Source of the DNA: Streptomyces capitiformicae
GTDB lineage: Bacteria > Actinomycetota > Actinomycetes > Streptomycetales > Streptomycetaceae
DNA length: 64,000 bases
Assembly (NCBI RefSeq): GCF_002214185.1
Contig: NZ_CP022161.1
Span: forward strand, 8,377,486 to 8,441,485
Direction: 5' to 3'
The position numbers and the translations under genes were made by a program. Below the pieces are notes generated by a model. That model saw only the letters and a program-made list of their open reading frames with translations, had not been told where the DNA came from and did no database searches. Below, piece after piece: positions 8,632 to 16,421 of this stretch; position 1 is the first letter of the stretch, and every line of letters starts with the position of its first letter.

Positions 8632-9456
8632 CTACACCGTCACCGCGAACGACCGCAGGATCTCCGCGATCAGCTGGGGGTCGCCCTCGCCCTTGATGCG
8701 GTCGGCGACGAGGTCGGCGGTCACGCGGCCGCAGGCGAGGCGGACGTAGGTCTCCCAGTCGAGGGTGAGGGTGGCGGCGGGGCCGAGGGCGGGGGCGGTC
8801 TCCAGGGTGCCGCGGCCCTGCATGTCGACACGGACGGTACGGATGAACTCCACCGGGCCGTGCACGTCGAAGACGACGGCCGAACTGCGCGGCGCCCGCG
8901 CGTCCTCGGCGACGACCTTCGGCAGTACGGAGAGCAGTTCGTCACGGACGACGTACGCGCCCGGCGAGTCCAGGTCCCCCGGCCGGCCCAGCGCGGCGCG
9001 CAGGTCCTGCTCGTGGACCCACACGTCGAACGCGCGGTTGCGCATGGCCTGCTCGAGCGTCACCTCCGTGCCGAGCGGGCCGCGCACCTTGTGGCCCGGG
9101 TCCCTCGACTCGTTCCGCAGCTGGCGGTTGCGGCGGATGATCGTGTACTCCAGCTCGGAGGTCATCTCCGGGGCGGTGTGGTGCCGCCGGGCGTCGACCT
9201 GCATCTCCATGTACCGCTGGTGCTCGGTCCGTACGTGGTAGAGGTCGCGCGGGAGGGTGTGGATCGGCCGCGGGTCGCCGAGCATCTCGCAGTCCAGGCC
9301 GATCACATGGGAGACCACGTCGCGCACCGACCAGCCGGGGCATGGTGTCCGCCGGTTCCACTCCCCCTCCACGAGTGGGGACACCAGCTCGGATATCGCG
9401 TCCACGGAGTGGGTCCAGGCGTCGGCGTAGGGCTGGAGAGTGGGATGCAGACTCAC
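8632..9456 (-). CDS. maleylpyruvate isomerase family mycothiol-dependent enzyme
   Basis: 274 residues. The N-terminal DinB-like four-helix domain carries the family motif TPCPGWSVRDVVSHVIGLD, with conserved metal-ligand histidines expected from helix 2 (HVIGL) and the later RAFDVWVHEQDLRAALGRPG segment. The C-terminal part is SCP2-like. The family uses mycothiol, the actinobacterial thiol, in isomerase or transferase reactions; the real substrate here is unknown. The start is GTG 9456. It converges with the MFS gene and diverges from the nitrilase, with direct repeats in the shared upstream region. Confidence 0.85.
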   Translation of the reverse strand: MSLHPTLQPYADAWTHSVDAISELVSPLVEGEWNRRTPCPGWSVRDVVSHVIGLDCEMLGDPRPIHTLPRDLYHVRTEHQRYMEMQVDARRHHTAPEMTSELEYTIIRRNRQLRNESRDPGHKVRGPLGTEVTLEQAMRNRAFDVWVHEQDLRAALGRPGDLDSPGAYVVRDELLSVLPKVVAEDARAPRSSAVVFDVHGPVEFIRTVRVDMQGRGTLETAPALGPAATLTLDWETYVRLACGRVTADLVADRIKGEGDPQLIAEILRSFAVTV

Positions 9457-9476
9457 GGAACGGGACCCCTCGGGCG

Positions 9477-9508
9477 GTCGGTACGTGTCAGTACAGTCGG
9501 TACGTGTC
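9477..9508. repeat. two identical 13-bp direct repeats in a divergent promoter region
   Basis: gtcggtacgtgtc occurs at 9477-9489 and again at 9496-9508, 19 bp apart, just upstream of the mycothiol-dependent enzyme gene (start 9456, minus) and 184 bp from the nitrilase start. Possible binding sites for an unidentified regulator. Confidence 0.5.
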
Positions 9509-9691
9509 GGCTACGTGGTGGGTGGTCTTCGTGGGTGGGGGCGTCGGCGTTGACGGCGGGAGTGGGCGTCGGCGGCTGTCGGTGGGTGCTGTGGAACGTT
9601 AAGTTACGCTGCTGAGAGGCACCCCGGCAGTGCTTTCGTGTGACGATCGTAGGCCCGATATGGACGGCTCGAATGCCAGGACGGTGGTAGT

Positions 9692-10486
9692 GTGCGCGCC
9701 TCGCTCATCCAGATCGGTGTAAACGAGGACGAATCGGTTGATTCGCGCAGGCGGCGTGTGGCGTCACTGGTACGGGAGCAGGCCGGCGCCGATCTCGTCG
9801 TCCTTCCCGAGCTGTGGACCACCGGCGCATTCGCGTTCGAGTCCTTCACGGCCGAGGCCGAGCCGCTGGAGGGGCCGACCTTCGAGGTGATGGCCAAGGC
9901 GGCGAGCGACGCGGGCGTCTGGCTGCACGCCGGCTCGATCCCCGAGCGAGACCCTGAGGGCCCCCTCTACAACACGTCTCTCATCTTCTCCCCCTCCGGC
10001 GAACTGGCCGCCGCCTACCGCAAGATCCACCGCTTCGGCTTCGACAAGGGCGAGGCCGTACTGATGGGCGCGGGGTCGGAGCTGGTGACGCTCCGCCTCC
10101 CCGAGACGACCATCGGCCTGGCCACCTGCTACGACCTGCGCTTCCCCGAACTCTTCCGCGGCCTCGTCGACGCGGGCGCCGAGACCCTCGTCATCCCCGC
10201 CGGCTGGCCCGAACGCCGCCGCGCCCACTGGACCCTTCTCGCCCAGGCCCGAGCGGTCGAGAACCAGTCGTACGTCCTCGCGTGTGGAACGGCCGGTACG
10301 CACGCGGGAGTTCCGCAGGCGGGTCACTCGATCGTGGTCGATCCCTGGGGCGAGGTCCTCGCGGAGGCCGGCTCCGACGAGGAGATTCTCACCGTCGACT
10401 TCGACCCGACGAAGGTCCCGACGACACGGGAACAGTTCCCGGCCCTGAAGGACAGGGTGCTGGGACTGCCGACGCCACGCCGCTGA
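9692..10486 (+). CDS. carbon-nitrogen hydrolase (nitrilase superfamily, omega-amidase-like)
   Basis: 264 residues, a full-length single-domain nitrilase-superfamily amidase. The catalytic triad is readable: Glu40 in VVLPELWTTG, Lys111 in YRKIHRFGFD, and nucleophile Cys146 in GLATCYDLRFPELFR. It probably hydrolyses small omega-amides (2-oxoglutaramate type) or deaminated glutathione-like metabolites; the exact substrate is not decidable. The start is GTG 9692 with MRASLIQI, the usual first beta strand. It converges with the GlxA-type regulator gene. Confidence 0.9.
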   Translation: MRASLIQIGVNEDESVDSRRRRVASLVREQAGADLVVLPELWTTGAFAFESFTAEAEPLEGPTFEVMAKAASDAGVWLHAGSIPERDPEGPLYNTSLIFSPSGELAAAYRKIHRFGFDKGEAVLMGAGSELVTLRLPETTIGLATCYDLRFPELFRGLVDAGAETLVIPAGWPERRRAHWTLLAQARAVENQSYVLACGTAGTHAGVPQAGHSIVVDPWGEVLAEAGSDEEILTVDFDPTKVPTTREQFPALKDRVLGLPTPRR

Positions 10487-10589
10487 CCTGCGTCAACGGC
10501 CCGCCACCCTGGTGTGCGACGGATAGGCGCGAGGGGCTCGCCGTCCCGTTCGATCACCATGGTGGCGCGCGGTCTGGAATCTCATGCCC

Positions 10590-11597
10590 TCAGGCGTTCC
10601 GTTTCCCGGGGCCCGCTCCGAAACGTCGTCTGTAGGCCGAAGGGCTCAGTCCGGTCTCCCGGCGCAACCGCGCGCGGAGGTTCGCGGCGGTCCCGAGTCC
10701 GCTGCGCTCGGCGACGATGTCGAGCCGTTCCTCGCCGCGTTCGATGAGCCGACGGGCCAGGTTCACGCGTTCTCCGGTGAGCCAGGCCAGGGGAGTCGTG
10801 CCGAGCTGGGCGCGGAAACGGCGGTGCAGGGTGGCGGGCGAGACGGCCGCCCGCGCGGCGAGGTCCGCGACGGAGAGGGGTTCGTCGAGCCGCTCCTGGG
10901 CCCATGCCAGTACGGGGGCCAGGGACTCGTCCGGGATGTGCGGAACAGGCCGCTCCACGAACTGCCGCTGTCCGCCGTCGCGATGGGCGGCGAAGACCAG
11001 TCGCCGGCTCACCGCGTTGGCGATCTCGGCGCCGTGGTCCAGGCGCCAGATGTGCAGCCCCAGGTCGAGCGAGGCCGCGCTCCCGGCCGAGCTCAGCAGG
11101 TCGCCCTCGTCCACGTACAGCACGTCCGGCTCCAGCCGCACCTTCGGATGCAGCTCCCGGAACGCGTCGGCCCAGCGCCAATGGGTGGTCGCCCGGCGCC
11201 CGTCGAGGACCCCGGCCTCCGCCAGGGCGAAAGTGCCGGTACAGAAGCTCACGACACGTGCCCCGCGCGCGTGGGCGCACCGGATGGCGTCGAGCACTGC
11301 GGGACCGCGCGGCACGACGTTGTCCGGACGGCCCGGTACGACGAGGGTGTCCGCGTCGTCGACGGCGTCGAGCCCGGCCACCCCGGTCATGGTGAAGAAC
11401 CCATGGTTCATCCGGACCTCGGATTGGGGCGTGCACAGCGTCACCTCGTACAGCGGCCCCGGGAGCCCCAGCTCGGGCCGCGGCAGCCCGAACAACTCGG
11501 TCGCCACGCCGACCTCGAAGGGGTTGGTGGCTTCGTCGACGACGATCGCGACGCGATGCGGAAGCGGTGGAGAGTGTTGCGAGGATCCTTTCGGCAT
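10590..11597 (-). CDS. GlxA-family transcriptional regulator (DJ-1/PfpI plus AraC HTH)
   Basis: 335 residues. An N-terminal DJ-1/PfpI-like sensor domain (about 10-185) includes GARVVSFCTGTFALAEAGVL, where the nucleophile-elbow Cys is retained. The C-terminal AraC/XylS double helix-turn-helix (about 235-330) includes VSPATLHRRFRAQLGTTPLAW and ANLRARLRRETGLSPSAYRR. It is divergent from a cupin gene, the two starts being only 51 bp apart, so they share a promoter region and the cupin is a likely target. Inducer unknown. Confidence 0.9.
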   Translation of the reverse strand: MPKGSSQHSPPLPHRVAIVVDEATNPFEVGVATELFGLPRPELGLPGPLYEVTLCTPQSEVRMNHGFFTMTGVAGLDAVDDADTLVVPGRPDNVVPRGPAVLDAIRCAHARGARVVSFCTGTFALAEAGVLDGRRATTHWRWADAFRELHPKVRLEPDVLYVDEGDLLSSAGSAASLDLGLHIWRLDHGAEIANAVSRRLVFAAHRDGGQRQFVERPVPHIPDESLAPVLAWAQERLDEPLSVADLAARAAVSPATLHRRFRAQLGTTPLAWLTGERVNLARRLIERGEERLDIVAERSGLGTAANLRARLRRETGLSPSAYRRRFGAGPGKRNA

Positions 11598-11648
11598 GTG
11601 CGATTCCTAGCACTCGTCCGGTAATGCCGTCACCCGCACGATGACCGT

Positions 11649-12053
11649 ATGGAATCCACGGAACCCACCGAACCCATCTCCCTGTTCGACGCTCTCACCT
11701 CCTTCGACGCCCTGTGGAGCCCCCGCATCGTCACCACCGTCAACGACTACGACGTCCGCGTCGCGAAGGTCGAGGGCGAACATCTCTGGCACACCCATGA
11801 CCACACCGACGAGTTCTTCCTGGTCATCGAGGGTGAACTGCACATCTCCCTGCGCGAACCGTCCGGCGAGCGCACGGTCGTCCTGCCCCAGGGTTCGGTC
11901 TTCACCGTCCCGCGAGGCACCGAGCACAAGCCGTACGCCCCGGCCCGCGCCGCCATCCTCGTCCTGGAGCCCACCGGCACCCTCACCGTGGGCGACCGCC
12001 ACGACGAGATCCCGGACCACGTGGACGCGACGACGGGGCATGCGCTGGCCTGA
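11649..12053 (+). CDS. small cupin-domain protein
   Basis: 134 residues, a single cupin barrel. Motif 1 is HLWHTHDHTDEFFLVIEGEL (His-His-Glu metal ligands) and motif 2 is VPRGTEHKPYAP with the fourth ligand His. Probably a metal-binding small-molecule enzyme or sensor. It lies head-to-head with the GlxA-type regulator, which probably regulates it. ATG 11649 is chosen for the MESTEPTEP N-terminus preceding the fold. Confidence 0.85.
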   Translation: MESTEPTEPISLFDALTSFDALWSPRIVTTVNDYDVRVAKVEGEHLWHTHDHTDEFFLVIEGELHISLREPSGERTVVLPQGSVFTVPRGTEHKPYAPARAAILVLEPTGTLTVGDRHDEIPDHVDATTGHALA

Positions 12054-12071
12054 ACACCGGGCCTCCGCGAG

Positions 12072-12104
12072 TTGTCCACAGGCCCGTCCGCGAGGTTTTC
12101 CACA
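12072..12104 (+). other. pair of DnaA-box-like 9-mers
   Basis: ttgtccaca at 12072-12080 and ttttccaca at 12096-12104, same orientation, 24 bp apart, in the 91-bp gap between the cupin and thioredoxin-NHL genes. TTGTCCACA is the preferred Streptomyces DnaA box; the second differs by one base. Both are followed by ggc. Two boxes are too few for an origin; they could be titration or DnaA-regulatory sites. Confidence 0.45.
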
Positions 12105-12144
12105 GGCTCGCGAGCGGGTGGCGGGCGAGTGGCACTCTGGACCC

Positions 12145-14007
12145 ATGAACGACACCACGACCCAGCACCCGACACCCCGCCGTGTCCGTGTCCGCGCCCC
12201 CGAGCTGATCGGCAAGGGCGGCTGGCTGAACACGGGCGGGAAGCAGTACACCCTCGCTGACCTGCGGGGAAAGATAGTGGTGCTCGATTTCTGGACATTT
12301 TGCTGCGTGAACTGCCTGCACGTCCTGGACGAGCTGCGGGAGCTGGAGGAGAAGCACCGGGACACGGTGGTGGTCATCGGGGTGCACTCGCCGAAGTTCG
12401 CGCACGAGGCGGAGCACCGGGCGGTGGTCGACGCCGTGGAGAGGTACGAGGTGGAGCACCCCGTCCTCGACGATCCGGAGCTCGCGACATGGAAGCAGTA
12501 CGCGGTACGGGCCTGGCCGACGCTCGTGGTGATCGACCCGGAGGGGTATGTCGTCGCCCAGCACGCGGGCGAGGGGCATGCCCACGCCATCGAGCGGCTG
12601 GTGGCGGAGCTGGAGGCCGAGCACGGGGCGAAGGGCACGCTACGGCGCGGCGACGGGCCGTATGTGGCGCCGGATCCGGAGCCGACGGTGCTGCGTTTTC
12701 CCGGCAAGGCGCTGCTCCTCCCGGACGGCGACTTCCTGGTCAGCGACACGACCCGGCACCAGCTGGTCCGGCTGGCGGCGGACGGCGAGACCGTCGTACG
12801 GCGCTACGGATCCGGTGAGCGCGGATTTGTGGACGGCACCGCCGAGCACGCCCGCTTCAGCGAGCCGCAGGGGCTGGCGCTGCTGGACAACGCCACCGTG
12901 GTCGTCGCCGACACCGTGAACCACGCCCTGCGCCGCCTCGACCCGGCCACCGGTGAGGTCTCGACCCTCGCCGGCAGCGGCCGCCAGTGGTGGCAGGGGG
13001 CGCCGACCTCGGGTCTCGCGTGGGAGGTCGACCTGTCCTCGCCGTGGGACGTGGCCGTCTTCGCCGGCAAGGTCTGGATCGCCATGGCCGGTGTCCACCA
13101 GCTGTGGACGTACGACCCGGCCGACTGCACCGTGGCCGTGGCGGCGGGTACGACGAACGAGGGGCTCGTGGACGGGCCGGGGGCGGACGCCTGGTTCGCG
13201 CAGCCGTCGGGGCTCGCGGCCACCGCCGACCGGCTGTGGCTGGCCGACTCCGAGACGTCCGCGCTGAGATGGGTGGACCTCGACGGGGTGGTCCACACGG
13301 CGGTCGGCACCGGGCTCTTCGACTTCGGGCACCGTGACGGCGCGGCCGAACAGGCGCTGCTCCAGCATCCGTTGGGGGTCACGGTCCTGCCCGACGGTTC
13401 GGTGGCGGTCAGCGACACGTACAACCACGCGCTGCGGCGCTATGACCCGGCGACGGGTGAGGTGACCACGCTTGCCACGGATCTGCGGGAGCCGAGCGAC
13501 GCGGTGCTCGTCGGGGACGACATCGTGGTCGTCGAGTCGGCGAGACACCGGCTCACTCGGCTGCGGCTGCCGGAGGAGACCGTGAAGGTCGAGGCCGTCG
13601 CCCACCGCACGCAGCGCGCGGCCACCGAAGTCGCCCCCGGCAGCCTGCGGTTGGAGGTCATCTTCCAGGCCCCGCCCGGCCAGAAGCTCGACGAACGGTA
13701 CGGCCCGTCGACCCGTCTCCTCGTCTCCGCAACCCCGCCCGAGCTGCTGCTCCGGGGCGAGGGCGCGGACCCGGCCCTGTCCCGCACGCTGGAGCTCAAC
13801 CCGTCCATATCCGAGGGCGTACTGCACGTCTCGGCGATGGCGGCCTCCTGCGACGACACGGCGTCCAACAGCGGCTCCGCCGCGGGTGCCAACGAGTACC
13901 CGGCCTGCCACGTCCACCAGCAGGACTGGGGCGTGCCGGTCCGGATCACGGACGGCGGGGCGGACCGGCTGCCGCTGGTACTGGCGGGGATGGACGAGAG
14001 TCTCTAG
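12145..14007 (+). CDS. thioredoxin-like / NHL-repeat protein
   Basis: 620 residues. A TlpA/thioredoxin-fold domain (about 20-165) has redox pair C54-V-N-C57 in FWTFCCVNCLHVL. It is followed by an NHL beta-propeller (about 180-480) with repeats such as FSEPQGLALLDNATVVVADT and LGVTVLPDGSVAVSDTYNH, and a C-terminal domain of uncertain fold. No signal peptide or lipobox is visible, so it appears cytosolic. Start at ATG 12145; the open frame upstream overlaps the cupin gene and lacks family features. The architecture resembles animal NHLRC2. Role probably redox or scaffolding; partner unknown. Confidence 0.88.
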   Translation: MNDTTTQHPTPRRVRVRAPELIGKGGWLNTGGKQYTLADLRGKIVVLDFWTFCCVNCLHVLDELRELEEKHRDTVVVIGVHSPKFAHEAEHRAVVDAVERYEVEHPVLDDPELATWKQYAVRAWPTLVVIDPEGYVVAQHAGEGHAHAIERLVAELEAEHGAKGTLRRGDGPYVAPDPEPTVLRFPGKALLLPDGDFLVSDTTRHQLVRLAADGETVVRRYGSGERGFVDGTAEHARFSEPQGLALLDNATVVVADTVNHALRRLDPATGEVSTLAGSGRQWWQGAPTSGLAWEVDLSSPWDVAVFAGKVWIAMAGVHQLWTYDPADCTVAVAAGTTNEGLVDGPGADAWFAQPSGLAATADRLWLADSETSALRWVDLDGVVHTAVGTGLFDFGHRDGAAEQALLQHPLGVTVLPDGSVAVSDTYNHALRRYDPATGEVTTLATDLREPSDAVLVGDDIVVVESARHRLTRLRLPEETVKVEAVAHRTQRAATEVAPGSLRLEVIFQAPPGQKLDERYGPSTRLLVSATPPELLLRGEGADPALSRTLELNPSISEGVLHVSAMAASCDDTASNSGSAAGANEYPACHVHQQDWGVPVRITDGGADRLPLVLAGMDESL

Positions 14008-14020
14008 GTCCAGTGCGTCC

Positions 14021-14040
14021 TTCAACTGTCCGAAGTTGAA
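14021..14040 (+). terminator. short hairpin after thioredoxin-NHL gene
   Basis: ttcaact (14021-14027), loop gtccga, agttgaa (14034-14040): perfect 7-bp stem 14 bases after the stop, without a T tract, as is common in Streptomyces. Confidence 0.5.
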
Positions 14041-14294
14041 CGGCATTCGCCTATAGCCCGGGATGCGAGCGCGCAACCGAAGGCGGACGATGGAGTGGTC
14101 GGGCGCGTATTCCCGCAGTGGAGTGTGGTGTGGCAGTGGACGGCTGGCGCGGGGGCCGTCCACGGTTCCCTCTCTCTCGCCGCGTCCCGCTCTCGCGGTT
14201 CTGTTCCCCTCGTTCTCGAACGGCCGTCGCCGCCCGGGACGTTCACTCGGTCATGTGCCGATTCCGGACCGGTTCACTTCGTGGAGGCACTCAC

Positions 14295-16292
14295 ATGCCC
14301 GTGCTCTTCTTCGACATAGGAGCGACCTTGGCGGATGCCCGGGAGGAGGTGGACGGTTCGCTGACGTTGGTGCCCCGGCCCCGCGTCCTCGCCGTGCTCG
14401 ACGCCTTCGGCGACGTACGCAAGGGCGTCATCTCCAACCCGGGCCCGGGTGAAGGCGCCGCGGAGCGGGCCGCGTCAGCCCTGCGGGAGGCGTTCCCCGG
14501 CCGGTTCACGGACGACGCGCTCATCCATTGGGGCCCCAAGAACAGCCGGGAGATCTTCGACGAGGCGGTCGCCGGCACGGCGGGCGAGGGGATCCCGGCC
14601 TCCGCGGCCGGCGAATGCGTCTTCGTGGGTGAGGACCACCAGGAGCGCGCGTTCGCCGGGCAAGCCGGGCTGCGTACGGCGGCCCACCCCGTGTTCACCG
14701 GCGCCGCCCTGGAGAACCGTCCTGTCCTCTGGGCTCGGATCGAGCTGCCCGAGGACCGGGGGCTGCCCGCACTGGAGACGGTCGCGAACCGGACCGAGGT
14801 CGTTCCCGTGCACATCGCCTCCGCGCGGCTCGTGCTGGCCATGGCGAGCATGCGCGGCGCCGCGGCACTCGAACAGGCCGGGTTCACGGTCGACCTGCGG
14901 GGGCCGGTGGAGGACACGGCGGCCTTCCTGATCCGCGACGACCGCCCCCTCACCCCCGCCCAGGGCTTCGAGGACGTCCCGGAGAGGGCGACGACCCGTG
15001 CCACGTCCGCTTTCGGCGTCGTAGCCGACGAACTCGCCGGCCTCACGGCCCCGCCGCTCCTCCCACTGGGCCCCGCGCCGGGCGGTGTCTATGTCGCCGT
15101 TCCCGCCGGCGCTCCGATCGAGGACGTCCACCTGCCGGGCGCGAAGCCCGGCCACACCGAGCGACTGCTTCCGGATCCGGCGCTCCTCTCCCGCCCCGGC
15201 GAGGCATGGGCGCAAGGACTCGCCGCAGGCCCTACGGAACGGATGGAAGGCGCTACGGAAGTTCCGGCGGAGCCGGGCCGACCCGCGTCGGCAGCCGGTG
15301 ACGGCCGCCCTTCCCCGGAGACGATCGCCGCGGTACGGGCGGCCGTGACCCCCCAGGCACTGCGCGGCCATGTCGCGCGCATCTCCGGTGTCGAACCGCT
15401 CAGAGACGGCGAGGCGCTGCTGGTGCGCAGTCGGGACGCGTCCGCCGCGGACAACCCCCGAGTCGTCGAGGCGCTCGCGGACCGCTTCCAGAACCTCGGC
15501 CTGGATGTACGACTGCACCGGTTCCGGTGGCGCGGACGCCCGTTGTTCAACGTGGAGGCCGAGCATCGTGTGGCCGGGGCGGACTCCACGGTTCTCATCA
15601 CGGCGCATCTGGACTCCACTGCCTCCAACGGCGCATTCGTCGACGAGAACGGCGACCCGCGCCCCTACGACCCCACCGTGGACCCCGCACCGGGCGCCGA
15701 CGACGACGGCAGCGGAACCGCCGCCGTCATGGCCGCGGCCGAGTGCCTGCACCACTTGCTCGCGGAGGGCAGGACACCGACCCGGAACGTGCGCTTCGTG
15801 CTCTTCAACGCCGAGGAACAGGGCCTGGTCGGCAGCAAGTTCTACGCGCGGGCCGCCGCCGCGGCGGACGACCGTATCGCCGGTGTGTTCCAGATGGACA
15901 TGATCGCGGGGCGTCAGCAGGGCAGCACACCCACCGTCGAGATCCACGCCGGTTCCTCGGTGCCGGGTCCGGTCGTCGACGCATCCGACAGGCTGGGCGC
16001 TCTCGTCGCGGACACCGTCCCCGCCGTCGACCCCGCGGTGACGGTCCAACAGCTCATGGGCCCCTCCGATCCTGCGATCGGACGGAGCGACCACGCCAGC
16101 TTCCACGAGCGGGGGTGGGCGGCCATCGCTGTCTCCGAGGACATCTTCGCTCCGGACGGCGGGCCCGGTACGGGCACCAGGCAGTACCACACACCGGGAG
16201 ACACCCTCATCGACCGGGATCACAGCCCGGAGTTCGCGGCCACGGTCGCCCGCTCCGTCACGGCGACCGCGCTCACTCTGGCCGGCCTGTAA
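14295..16292 (+). CDS. HAD-like domain fused to M28 zinc aminopeptidase
   Basis: 665 residues. Residues 1 to about 140 resemble a HAD-fold domain: FFDIGATLADA (motif I, with Gly at the second Asp position), GVISNPGPG, and CVFVGEDHQERAFAGQAGLRT (motif III/IV-like). A variable middle section follows. From about residue 360 there is an M28 peptidase with the zinc and catalytic set: His438 in TAHLDS, Asp469 in GADDDGSG, Glu pair in FNAEEQGLVGS, Asp in QMDMIAG and His in QYHTPGDT. There is no signal peptide, although M28 enzymes are often secreted. ATG 14295 follows tggagg by 7 bases. It is co-directional with an M36 peptidase 130 bp downstream. The HAD-M28 fusion is unusual and the missing Asp suggests a non-catalytic HAD part. 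Confidence 0.8.
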   Translation: MPVLFFDIGATLADAREEVDGSLTLVPRPRVLAVLDAFGDVRKGVISNPGPGEGAAERAASALREAFPGRFTDDALIHWGPKNSREIFDEAVAGTAGEGIPASAAGECVFVGEDHQERAFAGQAGLRTAAHPVFTGAALENRPVLWARIELPEDRGLPALETVANRTEVVPVHIASARLVLAMASMRGAAALEQAGFTVDLRGPVEDTAAFLIRDDRPLTPAQGFEDVPERATTRATSAFGVVADELAGLTAPPLLPLGPAPGGVYVAVPAGAPIEDVHLPGAKPGHTERLLPDPALLSRPGEAWAQGLAAGPTERMEGATEVPAEPGRPASAAGDGRPSPETIAAVRAAVTPQALRGHVARISGVEPLRDGEALLVRSRDASAADNPRVVEALADRFQNLGLDVRLHRFRWRGRPLFNVEAEHRVAGADSTVLITAHLDSTASNGAFVDENGDPRPYDPTVDPAPGADDDGSGTAAVMAAAECLHHLLAEGRTPTRNVRFVLFNAEEQGLVGSKFYARAAAAADDRIAGVFQMDMIAGRQQGSTPTVEIHAGSSVPGPVVDASDRLGALVADTVPAVDPAVTVQQLMGPSDPAIGRSDHASFHERGWAAIAVSEDIFAPDGGPGTGTRQYHTPGDTLIDRDHSPEFAATVARSVTATALTLAGL

Positions 16293-16343
16293 CCCCCGAC
16301 ACGTAACCCCCGACACGTAACCCCGACACGTAACCCCCGACAC
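16290..16343 (+). repeat. four tandem 14-bp repeats starting at a stop codon
   Basis: taacccccgacacg is repeated four times (third copy one C shorter, last copy truncated). The first TAA is the stop codon of the HAD-M28 gene. The repeats fill the start of the gap before the M36 gene. Copies look recent because they are nearly identical. Confidence 0.85.
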
Positions 16344-16421
16344 ACGGGCCTCCACCCCACGAGACAGCCGAAACAGGACAGCCGAAGCCGGGCCTCGCAC
16401 CCGGCGACAGGAGCAACCGTC

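Noticed and set aside
12072..12104. A chromosomal replication origin
   Set aside because: Only two DnaA boxes are present and no dnaA or dnaN gene is nearby. A Streptomyces oriC contains many boxes.
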